Origin: Amblyornis subalaris
Taxonomy: Eukaryota; Chordata; Aves; Passeriformes; Ptilonorhynchidae
Assembly: GCA_018881555.1 (NCBI GenBank)
Contig: JACAXG010000007.1
Location: forward strand, 7,764,935-7,828,934
Direction: 5' to 3'
DNA length: 64,000 nt
Part shown: one piece after another, positions 39,901-53,889 of the stretch
Layout of the letters: every line of letters starts with the position of its first letter
How positions within the stretch are numbered: position 1 is the stretch's first letter
Translations under genes and position numbers: made by a program
Notes under the pieces: model-generated
Databases searched by the model: none
What the model was told of the DNA's origin: nothing
Seen by the model: only the letters and a program-made list of their open reading frames with translations

Positions 39901-40075
39901 CCTAACTCTCAGTGCCTTTACTGGTGGATTACATAAAGGTCTTCCAGTTCCTTTCTCATCACATTCTCCAGGTGCAATTCAGCATTGCTTTGAAAAGGTA
40001 AATTTCCGACTCAATGCTCAAAGGGTACCCATCTGAAAGCCTAAAAAGGAGGAGGCATTGGAAGACCTACAAATT
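39901..40075. repeat. Copy B of an unidentified ~175-bp direct repeat
   Basis: This is the partner of 32793-32969 in the same orientation, from CCTAACTCTCAGTGCCTTTA to TTGGAAGACCTACAAAT. It lies about 5.6 kb upstream of the DCLK2 start codon, so the two copies flank the first exon and promoter at a distance of about 7.1 kb. Similarity stops within a few bases of either border, and I see no clear target-site duplication. Confidence 0.85.
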
Positions 40076-43000
40076 GTGTGTCTTTGCTAATGAATTGCAA
40101 GATATTTGTGAAATTTGTTTCTTGCCAGCAGTTCAAGACTGTTATATTGANGTGTATGACTCATTTAGGCTTTGCATATGGCAAGTTTCATCTATTCAAT
40201 ACCTCTATAACTGAATAAAAATAGATTAAAAAATAGATTATTTGAAGAGGAAAAAGGCGTGATTTGCAGACAAAGAAATGCTTCTTTGACTCATCTNTTT
40301 TTTTCTAGATCATTTAGAAAGAAGTTGTTGGGGTTTTTAAAACATATCTATTACTTTTTTTGCTGCTAACAAACCCCATCATCNTTTTTTTTGGTAATCA
40401 TTAATAATTTTAATTCTGTCTTGCCATTTCATTACAAGACATCAAAATTCTATATTTTCAAAAGAAGTGGCTTTCTNGATAGTTGTTATAAGTCTGGTTG
40501 AACAATCCATGATCCAGGATTAAATGGATCGTTTAATCTGTTGTCTTACTTAAAAGTATGATTAGTCATACAGTATTAAAAATAGGAAAAATGTAGGATC
40601 TTAAAAAAAAACCCTGAATAATTATGTTATTTCAGGTGTTAAATAACTTATAAGGAAAAGATTCCAATAACTCTTTCAAAGATCACTGCCAATAGTTATT
40701 TGTTGTAGTGAATTACCAATATGATTAAAAATGAAAAATTAATGTTCTTTCTGAGACAGCTACTTCAGCAAAGATGTCTAAAGTAAACTGATGCCCCAAA
40801 CCTGATGGAAACTAGAGATGAAAACAACAATGGAAGAGTACCCGTTGTGATACNAATGAACTGCTCAAGGAATTTCTAAAGAATGTAATTTTATAATATG
40901 GTGGTTACTGAAGCAAAGCCACCTCCATAGAATTCTCTCATCTACACTCTTATTGTTAGATGTTTTTTTTGCACCCACCTGGGGCTGCTGCCCTTANTTG
41001 TGCTGATATCTGTGCGAATTTGATCTGGGAAATGTTCTTGGTTGAATAATAACCTTCACCTCCAAAAATGGCATAGAGCTGGAAGTTAAGATAGCATATT
41101 TAGCTTGCCTTGGAAACAAAACCATTATACAGTGTAGTTTTATGCCAAGAGCATCAGCAGGCAATAGAACAACTGCAGAGAAGGAAACGAGTAATAATTT
41201 TCCCACTTTCTTTCTTCCAGTGTCACAATTGACTTCAGGGGCCTTTTCATCCAATGAATGATTTTTTGCAAAAAAAAAGGAGAGAGTGTACAAATGACAT
41301 CTTTTGACAATATCACCAAGACACAGGAAAAGGTGAGATACCGCATTGCGTCACTGCTGTTAATACAGCTGTCAGATAAAGGACAATCTTGGAAGCCCAC
41401 AAAACTCTTTCACATCCGAAAAAGTAGCAATATACTTAGCACCATTTAAAAGCAATTTTGCTCCAAGAAAAATTCCTTAAGTAATTAATTATGTTAATCA
41501 AAGTTGAGATCAGAGTGGCATATTAGCAAGAGAAAAGCAGAAGATTTAGTAGCCTTGTGATACAGAGAGTAAAACAGGTGATTGCTGTGTGTGGAAGGTA
41601 GAGGAATAGCAAGGAACTGCCTAGAAGAAAAATATTACATGTAAAAGACCTCCTGACATTACACGNGATCTGTGAATTCTAACACCTAGTAGAAATAGGA
41701 ATTTTACTTCTTAGGTTTACTTTCTGGATGAACCTTGTAACTCCTTTGGGGATTTTGAAAAAACATAATTAATGCAGCAGAGAATGATGATGCTTTACAG
41801 AAATACCTTGAGGATTGGGGAAGTGGAATGACATGTAGAAGTAAAAGTGTAAAGTCATATATTTATTTAAGGATTCATTTCTAGTCCAAGGCGGAGCAGA
41901 AACTCACCATTTGGAAGCAACAGAAGAGAAGAAAGGGGGGAATGAACTGTTGATCTGAAGTTTTGACTGAGCTGTAAGAACAGCAAATGTAGCATTTCCC
42001 TTTCTTTTTCAGCCAAAAACCATCAGGTGCAGTATTTAATAAAAAGATAATGTGCTCTTTCTGAATAAGGAATTGCTGAATGCAACTTACAGAATTTTAA
42101 AGAATAATTAAATTTTAATTATTTACGACAAAGCAAGCTATTATTGCTGGTCTGTTGATATGCTTAGGGTGAGCATGGTACTGTCTGTGGATGCATATCT
42201 TGCTTTCAAAGCCTTACCCTTGTTGCTACTNGGCTGTGGAAGTTCTGGGCCATGGTGATATTCCAAGTAATAGACTTTATAAGGTGCTAGAGCCTTTNCT
42301 TGTTTTGTACTGTACCAGTAATCANGAAGGGTTGCAGAAATTGCTAATGAGAATTTTATAGCATTATTTAAAGATCTGTCACCCAGCCAGCTACTGAGGG
42401 AGACTGAGTTGCATCCNCTTAGAGTGTTTTCACTCTTTTTGTGCTAATATATGCTCTGTGCACCTCACTAGAGACAGATTTCAGCTTAGTGCTTTAATGA
42501 CTGTTTTTAGAGAATTCTTGCATCTAAAGATAAGTGTTGTTTTGGAGGTGAGAGATCAAACCCAATCCTGGCCTTCCAGGTTTGTGTGACTTCTTTAGTG
42601 ATTANAGTGTGAATATTTGTGTTTGTGTGTTGTCAGATTTACTGGAGAATGGCATGCTGCTGTTTTGTTCCTAATTACCAGCAAAGGTTTTAGTTAACTT
42701 TAGCAAAAATCATTTTGTCTCTTCATCAGGACATTACAAAATGAAGTTCAGTCAATAGGGTCAGCTCCTTTACAGGAAAGAGAAAGCAGTCACTTGGCTT
42801 TCATTTGATGAGAATGTTGCTTTTATTTTTAAAAGCNAATCAGATGCAGTTTTGTGAGAATCCTTAATCTTCTTGGGTTCTTTCTCTGTCAGTCATACTT
42901 TAATTTGCATGTTTTGGTACTCTTTGTATCTTTGACAAGAAATCTATACATTTGACTGCTTTCTGCCAGCAAAACCATTTACATTAGGAGCAGAATGATG

Positions 43001-43557
43001 TCTCTCANCTACTATAGCCAGCATGGTCAAAGTTGTGTTGGAACTTTGCCAGATTGAACTTTTGGCCTTAATAACATAATGAAGTGCTGCTTTAGGGTTT
43101 AATTATTGGCAGTAACATTGGGAATATCACATTTATTTTCTGCAGATGACTTAGATTGAGACTATTGCTACCTTTTGACTTCTTATTTTAATGTTTCCTT
43201 TACGATCGCTGATCCTGACAGGTCTGGAAAGAGAAAAATAATCCGATTTGTCAATAAATAAAGAAATCATGAGAGGTAAGTGGAGGAAATCTGGTGAGTT
43301 TCTCAGGTCCTGGTAGTGTGTATGGGCTAGAAAGTGAACAATTTGCTGCCAAACCAGTTGTGTTTCTTCCAGACAGGATAGTAGTCTGTGCTGCTTTGTA
43401 AAGAGCTGGAAATAATATAGAACTAAAGCATTTGCATAGAGATTGTCGAGTGCAGCCAACTATTACTCTTGAGAAGGCAGAACCTTGAGCAAAATAATTT
43501 CAAGGTCAGTTGTGACTCAATTAGGAATAATTCTTAGTTGTACTTCTAGCTGAGAGG

Positions 43558-43605
43558 CACAGGAGATGAAGGGGGCACAGATGAAGGGGCACAGGAGCTG
43601 ACTGC
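43558..43605. repeat. Short tandem duplication of a GGGGCACAGATGAAG-like unit
   Basis: The string around GGCACAGGAGATGAAGGGGG repeats imperfectly two to three times with a unit of about 15-17 bases. It is a minor local duplication. Confidence 0.55.
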
Positions 43606-44203
43606 TGACAAAAGAACAACTATGGCTATAGGCACAAAGTAACCTTGGGCTGTTCCAGAGTTCTCAATATATTTGCTGAGCCTGAATTTGGAGCAAAAGT
43701 AATAGTTTTGATTACATTTTTTTTTTTCTTCCTCGTAGGAAAGTCAGATGTTAGGGTTTAATTAGAAATCANGCCTTCTTGGAGAACTTAAGGAGTATGA
43801 ATCCNATTTTCATTATGAACTACCTCGAATCTCAGGGGCNGGAGATTTTAAATGCAATATAACCCTTTGGTTCTGTAGAAGTAAGGAGAAGCAAACCATT
43901 CCCAAAGTACTCAGTTTTAGCTCTTCCTGGTTTCTTTCCACAATGATAATGGATTAAGTGCCACAAGTACAANGAAAGGACTTAGTCCTAAACCCATACA
44001 AGTTACAATCCCAAGAATTTATCTTGAAGGGGTGTGCCTGCAAATGGTAATTCAGCAATTTAAAAACCTGACCCATGTGTTTGCAGAAAAGGAACAAAAA
44101 TACTACTGAAAACCACAAGAGTTGCAATAAAGTGTCCTGGGAAGGGTTTTTTCTTAGGAAACATGATAGCTCTTACAGGTCTTTANAAAAAAATGAAAGT
44201 TGT

Positions 44204-44226
44204 ACATATATATATATACACACATA
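44204..44226. repeat. (AT)n/(AC)n microsatellite
   Basis: A short alternating AT run passes into CACACATAC. Confidence 0.85.
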
Positions 44227-45598
44227 CAAACTAGTTTCAGTGTGTGTTCTACTTTATAGAACAGAAAACTGTAACACCTGGAAACTAGTAGTTAGCCAGA
44301 GCAGATAACAGGGAATTAGGCTATTAATCTGCTTAACAAGGACATATGCCAAAGTAGTTTAAATTGTGCTAGTTTGCAGTTCTATTCTTATATAACAGGG
44401 ATTCAAATTTAGCAAGACATGCAGGGGTAAAAAAGAGTATAAGCGAGCTAGTTCATTCAAAGTCCAAATGCAAGTGCACTAAGTGTCCTATTTCTGTGTT
44501 TCAGCCATTAATATACAGGCTTATGGTCCAATCCGAGCCGGGTTTACACCAGCTGGGATGGNGCACACTTGATTGATGTGCAAAGCTACATATTTCAGCA
44601 GATATTCCATCTGTTCCGTTGTCTGATCCTCTNCTGGCAAATTAGTCATAAGAGTCTGCTGTTATCGTACTATGGAGATACTTCTAGTTTGATTTTTTTC
44701 ATTTTAATTTTATTTTAATTGGACACTTGTGTGTCCCATTGACACTTTTGTTATGAATTGCAAGAAAACAACTTTGCTGTGAACATGGTGGAACTTGCCA
44801 CGCTGCTGCTCATTTACTGTAGAGCAGGTAATTCTCAGAGACTCAGTAACCTCTGAAATTGTATGTCAGTATTCTTTGGCCTGGGAACATCTATTACACG
44901 GAAATGCTGTGGATTAAACAAGGAGAATAGAGGGAAAATTAGTATTTCGTTTGTGAAGTATTTCTTATGTGAAAACCTCTGCAGATAAAAGCTCATAATC
45001 TTTGTCTTACTTCTTCGATACTGGTTTTATTTTNTCCTCCCTACCCTCTGGAAGATTTCTAAATGAGTGGAGAAAATAGATGGCACCAACTTTGAATCAG
45101 ATTGAAAATACATTGGTTAAATGCTGCTCATCCAGNTGCTGAATGGTGATGGTTTTGTCTGGATCTGAAGAAATACCATCTTCTGAGAGCTGTGTTTGTA
45201 GTCAGGGGAAGACTGGTTGTAGAGANAGATAGTGGGTTTGGTCAGATTATTGTGCCATCTTGTGGGTAATTCGAGGATGTGGAGAATTTTTGCTTTTTTT
45301 TTTGGAAATAAAAGTTTTATATCTGTGTACGTTAATATTTGCAGGAGGAAAACTTTGGTCTTGTCATAAGCAGAAAGTAAAGGCAAAAAGAACATGATTT
45401 CCAAACACATGTTGGTTTTTTTTAAGCTAATTGTGTGTTTATATCCTATTACACAGCTTAGTTATTTCTTCCTTTTTCATCGCTTTTCTTAAGGAATGTA
45501 TTTGCTGCCCATGACATTTAACAGTAATAAAATGGGAAATTTAAATTGTATTTTCTGGAGTGTAGTTCTTTGTCTATTAGGAAAAAAACAACCAATAC

Positions 45599-45609
45599 CG
45601 CCCCCCCCC
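45599..45609. repeat. Poly(C) tract
   Basis: A run of about ten C interrupted once by G near its start, in AT-rich surroundings. Confidence 0.85.
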
Positions 45610-45938
45610 GAATATACAAACAAACCCCTCTATTGTCTTAAATATTCCTTTTAGAACAGGTTGCTTGACTGCTGTATCTTTATATCTCTGTCGCTGAGGA
45701 GTACTGTGTGACCTATTGCTGTCCTGTTCATCTTCAGCCCTGTGATGGATTAAGCAGTTTCACAGCANATTATTGGGCATTTCTTTACTGAGAGCCAGGA
45801 AGGGCTTCAAGAAGAGATTATGCATAACTATAGCATTTTGTACCTCACAAATTGGATCTAGCCAGCCATATCTCAGTCTATGTGCTGTTATGTGCTGAAA
45901 ATAAATAGGTGATTTGCGTTGTGCACATCTCTGACNGT

Positions 45939-45964
45939 AAAAAAAAAGGGGGGGGAAAAAAAAA
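45939..45964. repeat. A9-G8-A9 homopurine block
   Basis: A run of A, then a run of G, then a run of A, with no pyrimidine across about 26 bases. Such tracts are prone to length errors in sequencing. Confidence 0.85.
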
Positions 45965-46165
45965 GCATGGGGAAAGGCTACTTGATGATGTAGCCATCAA
46001 CACAACACAGTAAACTTGATTAATCTAGATCCATCTCTTCGTGCAATTCAGAAAAATAACATTTGGAAGGCGTTGGGTGACTTCTTGTTGCCTTATTGCT
46101 GTTGCGCAAGTGTGCTGGATCTAGCTGAGGGTAATGAGCTGTAAGAGGTGATATCCAAACATAGC

Positions 46166-46268
46166 ATAAAATCATAGACCAGTTCGGGTTGGAAGGGACT
46201 TTTAAAGGTCGTCCAGTCATCCAATCCAACCCCATCTGCAATGAGCAAGGACATCTTCAACTAGATTG
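46166..46268 (-). mobile_element. CR1 LINE 3' fragment, minus orientation
   Basis: It starts AAAATCATAGACCAGTTCGG, continues GGTTGGAAGGGACTTTTAAA and CCAATCCAACCCCATCTGC, and ends near CATCTTCAACTAGATT. This is the reverse complement of a CR1 3' end and is relatively well preserved. Confidence 0.92.
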
Positions 46269-48540
46269 AACATATAAATATGTATAAAAAATGATGTATA
46301 GTACCCAAATAGTTTATCTTTAAAGCAGGNCAGAAAGAAGAAGGGAGGAAGAAAGGGCATCTTATCTCCACTTTAAAAGAGGGAGTTAGTAACAACAATN
46401 TTATGGTGAGACTCCTAGACCTAGAACTTTTATTTCCTTTTTTCTAGACCGCTTTCATCTTTACAGTTTTACGTATTGTGAAGTATTTACAATGGCAGCA
46501 GATCAACAGGAAAATAATACAAGTGAAGGGTAAAAAAACAGCTCTAAAGTCCAGTTTAAAGAAAAAAATCCCAAATCTTTCTACCTTTCTTTGAAGCTGG
46601 CAAACATGAAGACTCACCCTTATAGGCTACTGCTCCTTAGGAAGCTTTTTCTCTCATGGAAAACAGAGGGAAAATAAGTATTTTTGTTAAAAAAAACAGT
46701 ACACAAAGGATGTTCATAGTTTCTTTTGATTGAGGCCCTATAGGCTGTGACAGAAGGTAGCTGCTTCTGCTAAAGAGCCAGAGNTATTTGCTGGAGAAAA
46801 ATCCCTGTGTGCCTTGTTCCTCTTCTGAAAGGAAACAGAGCTTGTGTTTGGTTTTTTAATTAAAAAAATACAAAGGTTTTGGCAGGTTCTGTCAGTTTTA
46901 CCTCTGCTGCTTAAAGCTGACCCTTCCCTGCGTGTCTTTGTCTCTGAAGAAAGTTAATTTTCCTGGCAGCTCTTCAGCTCCCTCTGTTCCCTACCTGAGG
47001 TACTATCGGTGGTGCTGTGTTTGCTAGCGAATTAATCAACTCCAGCAGACTCTGAANGGTGTCATTTGAGCTGTTTTACAGGCTTGTTTTTCTTGATTGT
47101 TATGAAGGAAAAGTTTTTTTGTGGAAGGGAAGATTGTAGGTGATAGTAACTGTTTAATGAAGTGCACCCAAAGTCAAAAGGTTGTACCTTGAAAGACATG
47201 ATGACCTGGAACTGATTTTTAGATGTAAATGGGGAAATACTTCACAGATCCCAAATTACTTGTTCATCTCATCAGAAGTGGGTTTTGTGGTTTGCTGTTG
47301 TGGTTAAAGTTTGTTGGACTTCTAAGAGAAAATACATCTGGAACAAACAAGTACTGAAATGGAAGGTTAAAAATAAGCAAAGAACTAAAAGAATTAAAGA
47401 AATTGCTCTCTGCTTCTTTGGTAGCAGTACTGTAGTTGACATGCAAAAATGACAATTTACATTAAATTTTCTAAAAATGGGTTTGGAAGAAAGTTAAAAT
47501 TGAAATAAGTAGAATGACTTTAAAAGGTTGTAGTTGCAAGGTTTTAAGAATCTCTTACAAATGTTGCAGAGAAAGCAGGAACAAAAAAAGAATGTTGAAG
47601 CTTGAACATGGTCAGCAAAACCCCTGGCATTAGACAAATCAGATGTGTTGTCTTTGCTAAAAGGCAAATGAGATAATTATGAAAACGCAGCTACATCAAC
47701 AAAAATCAGAAGACTTGCGAAGTAACGGCTCAGAGTAATTTTAAAGAAAAAAAAGTCATAATTTTTCAGAGCTGGAGTAAAACCCACTCAGAGAAATGTG
47801 ATATCAAAAAGACACTGGTATCAGCCTCCTTGTGTACTGATTTGCAAAGTATTTGTTGAATTAAAAGTAATTTTACTTTTATTTTTTAATTTTTATAATG
47901 CTACTGGTCACCTAAGAAGATATTAAGCCCTTTTTTCAGCTCTTCCAGTCAAGATCCCCACTACAAGGTCATCTGCCTCTTTGCTTTAAAATATATCCAT
48001 TCTANCCTGCTCCTCAGCTAATATTTCCTGTGCTCTCAAATTGTTTTCCCAGAGTAGAGAAACCAAACCACTTTGACAGAATGCTGACAGACATCCAAAC
48101 AAAACTGCAGCAGAGATCTCACCCTTTCAGCACTAGTGGAGAAACTTGGAGTTATTTTCTTAAACTGGTATTCTAAAACTAGATTTGTGACCTTTCTTGC
48201 TGCCCATCTCTTGTTCTTTACAAATAAGATACCCTTATTTACATTTGGGTGCTTAATTCTGATGGAGAACAGCTGGGTGTTGTGTGCTGTGGGGAAAGAT
48301 GATGGGCTGTGTGCTAGCCCTTAATTAAAACTTGTGATGATATCCAATTGTCATTCCACAGATACTGTGATGCTCCAATGCTAAGGAGTAGATTTTGCTA
48401 TTTAAAACTCTGTGTCCTGCTAGGCTCCTGATTAAGCACAGNCTCTGTGCAGAGCCTACCAATGTGTTGTATCTGGGGTTTGAAGTCTGCATAGTGATTT
48501 GTATGTTCAGGCTGGAAAGCTGAAAAACGCAAAGGAAAGA

Positions 48541-48655
48541 AGAATCACAGAACAACTACTAGATTGGAAGAGATGTCTGGGAGTCATTTTGTCCAGCCTC
48601 CCATTCAAAGCAGGACCAGCTTCAAAGTTAGATCCAACTTTGTCAGGATCATGCA
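48541..48655 (-). mobile_element. Older CR1 LINE 3' fragment, minus orientation
   Basis: AGAATCACAGAACAACTACT, then TTGGAAGAGATGTCTGGGAG and TTTGTCCAGCCTCC, then CAAAGCAGGACCAGC form a degraded reverse-strand CR1 tail. The right border is approximate. Confidence 0.8.
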
Positions 48656-50639
48656 GCAGAGAATTATACAGACAGAATTAGAGTTCCGACATTTCTTTGA
48701 TGTGAAGCTGTTAAACAAGCCACCAGAATCTGTTTCACATACTCCATCTGTGAAGCAGAGATAATTCTTGCATAAATACCCCGAAAGTATTTTGATCTGT
48801 CTGGGTAAAATGAGAGCTTGAGACAGGAGTGGTTCACTTCAGTACTAGGGTAAAATGATTTTTTCCTCCTTTTCTTGAAGATGTGGAGGAAGTAAAAAAG
48901 AAATGTTACATTTCCTGTCAGTATCAATGAGGATTACAAGTACTACTAATATCTTTTTCTTTGAGTAAATAGGTCAGATTCATATTTTCTAGCATTTTTC
49001 TATTTAGAGGTTGTTGCCCATTTTGCTGCTCAGCCACTTAGTGGAGATGCTGTATCTGTGACTGCAAGAGTTCTGAAAGCTTCTATTTTTATCCAGTTCA
49101 TGAAACTATTCACATCGGGGAGACTAGAAATACAATCCCATGACATTATTTATATGAACTGAAACAAAAAGGTCACATTCTAACTGTGCTGGTTTTAGTC
49201 TTCTCCCTGAACACTGATGAATAAATAAGGAGACTCGAATAGTGCGTGTTGGTGACAACGGCTGAGCAAGCAGCTAAATCCAAACAAGAATCCCCACTCT
49301 GAAAGCACAGTTGCAGGTACTGACCGGGCAAAAGGTTACAGTTCTCTGGCTTTTATAGTACTGCTAATACTAGGTTTAAGTCTTCTGCATGTAGCAATAA
49401 ATTCTCAAAACCCTCTCTGAAAGCCTTCTTGTTTTACTAGCCCTCAGTCCTGTCACAAAGGTGAAGAAATCCACAGAATGTAATTTGACTAAGATGACAA
49501 GAAGAGAGAAATGTTGTTATACCTTCTGCCTTCTAACTAGCCTTCTAGTGTAGATTGGCAGAGGAAGGCCAGGGCAGGCTTAACAACTGGCACAGAATAC
49601 GGGGGCAAGGTATGAAATACAAGGATTGTGGCAGATGGGAGGGAATTTGAATCTCAGAGTTAGGGCAAGGGATGACAGAAGCATTGATGAAAAAAAATCT
49701 TTAATATTTGCTACTCACCCCTTTAGTTTTCCCAGCAACACTTTTGCTATGATTTGGCCATGAAAAATTTGTGTTCTGAAAGGTAGCTTAAACTTCTTTT
49801 CAGGATTTTTCAGTTTTTTCCTCCTGCCTCTGAGGTATTTGCCTTCTGCCTTTTTATTTTGTTCTTTCTGGTATTTGCAATGTTTCCTAATTTATTTTCT
49901 TCTGGCAATTTTAATTGCTATGCTGTTTTACTTCCCTGCCAAATCATTAATGGCAAGACGTAGAATATGTCACGTTCGTCAGGAATAAGTCAGGTTTATG
50001 CTTCCTATAATTAGGAAAATATTTAACTGTAGATGTAATTCTTGCATTTCCTGTTACACCTCCTCAAGTCAATAAATACAAGTTTTATAAATATTCTTTA
50101 TTTGTTTTCATTGATTGACTTTCAAAAGGTGAAAGAGTTCAGGCAAATCCCTAATGAATGTGGCCATTAGTCTTTTTGTTTCCCTCATTTGGATTTTGGT
50201 TTTCTGGTGACTTAACACAATACAATCATGCACATGTGAATTGAAACTCCAAAAGATTCTAATAAATAATTTTCAAAAATTCTGTGTCCTATTGTCCCCC
50301 TCCCTCTGCTGTTTTCTTTATCTTTTTTTAGGTACGTTTTAAAATGATGATTGGGTACAATTTATAACCTATGATGTTTCTGGAACACAGCCNCTTACCT
50401 CCTGCAGAAGAAATGGTTTTGTTCCATTATTTGGCCAATAATTGGAGCTGAATTTACTGACAATAATCACAAAAGTTTTTTTGTATTTCTTAAAATGGTA
50501 CCAAATTTGCCTTTCTTTTCTCCTATAGCTTCAAATCTCTTAAGGTATGCATGTCTTGAAAAAGGAATGCCTCTCTCCGAAGTTCAGAAGTTTTTAGGTA
50601 CTTATGGTCATGTTTAAAAGTCCCTTCTTACCTNCAGTT

Positions 50640-51020
50640 AGTGCAATGCATTACATACCTCTGCCACTTGATGACTTGCCAGTTCTGTTCTCTACTTGCC
50701 TCTCAGAAGGCACGTTTTTATAAAGCACTGCAATATCTCAACCATTTGATGTGCCTCATTAATTTCTGCAGCCTCCTCATTTATTAAAAGTCCTTCGTTG
50801 TCTCCAGTTTTACTCTTTTCATGATTTGTTATAACCCATCCAATTTTCTCTTAACTGATTTGACTGCTCCAATTCATTCTGCAGTTTGGCTGCCCTTCTC
50901 TTTGCTGCAGTAACACGTTCAGTATATTTGTATTCTGTTGCCTCCATTACTCAATTTTCTTTTAGTCTTAGATTCACGATTAGTCCCTGGTTGCTTCCTA
51001 TTCCTTGTATTCTTTTCCAG
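50640..51020 (-). mobile_element. Possible ancient CR1-like LINE remnant, minus orientation
   Basis: The pyrimidine-rich plus strand has blocks such as GCATTACATACCTCTGCC, then TTGGCTGCCCTTCTCTTTGC and CAGTATATTTGTATTC. They resemble in order the reverse strand of the old CR1 reverse-transcriptase region. The match is patchy and based on memory only. Confidence 0.35.
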
Positions 51021-53889
51021 AATTTTTTTCTATACAGCAAATAACAACCCTGCTTGAAAAGGAGTTTTCACAAAAGGTTCCATTTAATTTTTGTCAAATT
51101 TAAATGAGAAATTACAGAAATGACAATTTTTAAACTGGTACATGGGAGTCCAAATGGTTAGAACTGAGTAGGGGTTACTTTAATCTGTCTAAATGGAGGT
51201 TAATAATGACTCTGGTTTGTGTTTAAAATTCCAATGAAATAGAAAGGTAGTAGCAATTGACTGTCCAGTGGTGATTTTGCTATTCTATTAGTCATGNGTC
51301 TGTATTCTTTTTAACTCAAAATACAGTCCAGTGTATTTGCCATTTCTAGTGACAGCTTGATACGTTTTATACCAGGTGTTAAAGTAGGTGAGCTTTACAC
51401 TGCCTGATACTGAGTAGCTTTAATGTTTTGTGCTACTGGAANGTGGAGGGTGTTACCAGAGCAGATGGACAGCTCCTCTCCTCCAAGTGCTCATCCCAGG
51501 TAAGGACAAAAGGTCAAGGATCTCCTGCAATCCTTTCACGTGTGTTATAACTTAGCAGAGCTGTTTATATACTCCACCTGGGGTGTAAGAGAAGCTCTTC
51601 AGTCCAAGACCCCCTGCCTANAGGGAGAATTAGTTTTTCTTTTGGAGAAACTGTCAATACTGTGCTAGCCACTGGAGCTGGGAACAACTTGTCCCTAGCT
51701 GATCCTAAAAAAATTAACAGGAGATGTGGGCTGAGTTCTACTGAATTAACAGAGGAACTGTTTATCATTGGGTATCTATTGCTCAGCCTTTGAGAACTCA
51801 ACAGAAACCTGTTGAATCTGCCTCTGGTATTTTATAGTAGATTTCATCCACAGTGCTATGGTCAAGCAAGCAGGGATTATAAACTTCTTTATCTGTAGGC
51901 AAAGTGTAATGACTGGCTGGAAGATCTTGGTTTGTCTATGCTGTTCAATTTAGTTCTCAAACGGAGCAGATCAGACATTAGTGTTGCATCAACCAGTGCT
52001 AAGGTAAGACAAGTCAGGACTGAGTGATGATGGGAGAGTTGTGACCATAATCATGTAATAAAATTTTAAATTTCTCATCAGTGCTACAAGCCAGGATTAC
52101 GTAAAACTCGGTGGAGAGAGACTGAACCATTGCAAAAATGCGGAGCGAGGGACTATCCCAAGGACATGAACTGACAGCTCAGGAAAGCCTCTCCTGGGAA
52201 GTTGTTATCCTTGGGGGAGTACCACTACTATGGTAGTTTGTGGAAATACAGAGAATAGTGAGATCATTCTGAAGGTCTTCTACATAGCATTGATGTTTGC
52301 GCTTGGGTTGCGTCGCGAACCATTCTGCTAGATTTGTTTTGACATCAGTCTTCCTTTTTGCTTCCTGAGAAGATTGTGTTCAATGGAAAAGGTCTTGGAT
52401 TTTGTTTCAGAAGCTGATGACAAATGGCAACTTGAAAGGGGTGATAAATTTTCTCTTTTTTTTTTTCCCCCAACTAATGAATTGCTTGCATGTTTGAGGA
52501 ATGAAATAAATTCTGTACAAATTAGCAGAAGAGATAAAAAATGAGTCTCTTTTAATTTTAGCCAAATAAATAGGTTTAAATCTAAGCTTTCTTTTGGTCC
52601 ATTTCACAAAAGTCCCCATTAAATGGGACACTGTCAGGACCAATTTACTATTTTAAAGGAATGTTTTTTAGCATCTTTGCCCTGTAAAAAGTCAGTTTAC
52701 TTTTTCTTTATTGTGTCTCGAAATTTGAATGCCTGGGCATTCAAGTTAGGAAGGTACCTGTCAAATCCTAAACCCCTAAGTTAGGCACCAAAGTGTGATT
52801 ACTCTGATTGTGGAGTCCCCTGTGATGACTTATCATCATTATCATGCATGAATCATTAAAAATATTGAATATTTGTGCTATACAAAAAGCCAGTATATTT
52901 GAATAAAGATGAAAGCAATGTCATAGCACAATTTATTCTAGTTCTTATCCCATTTATAAGAACAGACTTTCTATGGTTGTTAATAACTAAGATACAACTT
53001 TCTATAATACTTTATACAATTATTCATTAAAATCTCTGCAGGAAATTTCTTCAAATCATAATATTATATAAATAGACTGGATTAATACAACTGTTACTTG
53101 CATTTATGTGAACAATGTTGTAATTTAAAGTATGTTCATGCAGTTTTTAGACTCTCAGTCAAACTAGTTTAATTTAATCCAGTTCCTAATTTATGAATTC
53201 TGTAAATCAATGTTCTTCTGTGGGTATTTTTGCTCTGCAAGTGGAAGAGAAGACATTATCTTAGATATGCTTCTAAAATTGGCTTTAACTGCCAATTTAA
53301 CTAAACTTTAACCCAATTCAACTAACCCAATTTAGTTGTGGTCAAGATTTCAATGAACTTCGAAAGTTGATGCTTTTTTTTTGTAATTCGCCTGCTGTGT
53401 ACAGGATAAAAACTTTGTTCAACTGGCCCTCTTGAGATAGGAGAAGGACTTCTTCATGTGAGAGTTGAAATAATGAAACAAACAAACAAAATTTAAAGTT
53501 TTTAGTAAGAAATTTTTGCTGATGTAGATTCCAGGCATTCCTTAGGGGGTCAAAGTGAAGGTTACATTGACATTCTGAAAAAGGTGATATATGAGTGAAA
53601 TAAAGAGTGAGTGAACTGTTGTTTAGGTAGTGCTGAATCCCTGCTTGTTTTATATAAACTGTCACTGAGAAATACCTCTGTATCAGAGAAGGCAGCAAAT
53701 GCATTTACCAGTTTTTAAAAGGACTTTAGACAAGACGTGGAAAACTCCTGACTGGTGACTCTGATGTCTCTATAGGGCAGTGAAGCCATAGATAAATGTG
53801 TTTTCAGGGACAGCTAGTGTAGCTTCTGCAGGAAACAATCAGGTCTCATGGTTCTGCTGTAGTTCCCTGAAGGAATCACTGTTGTGTGT

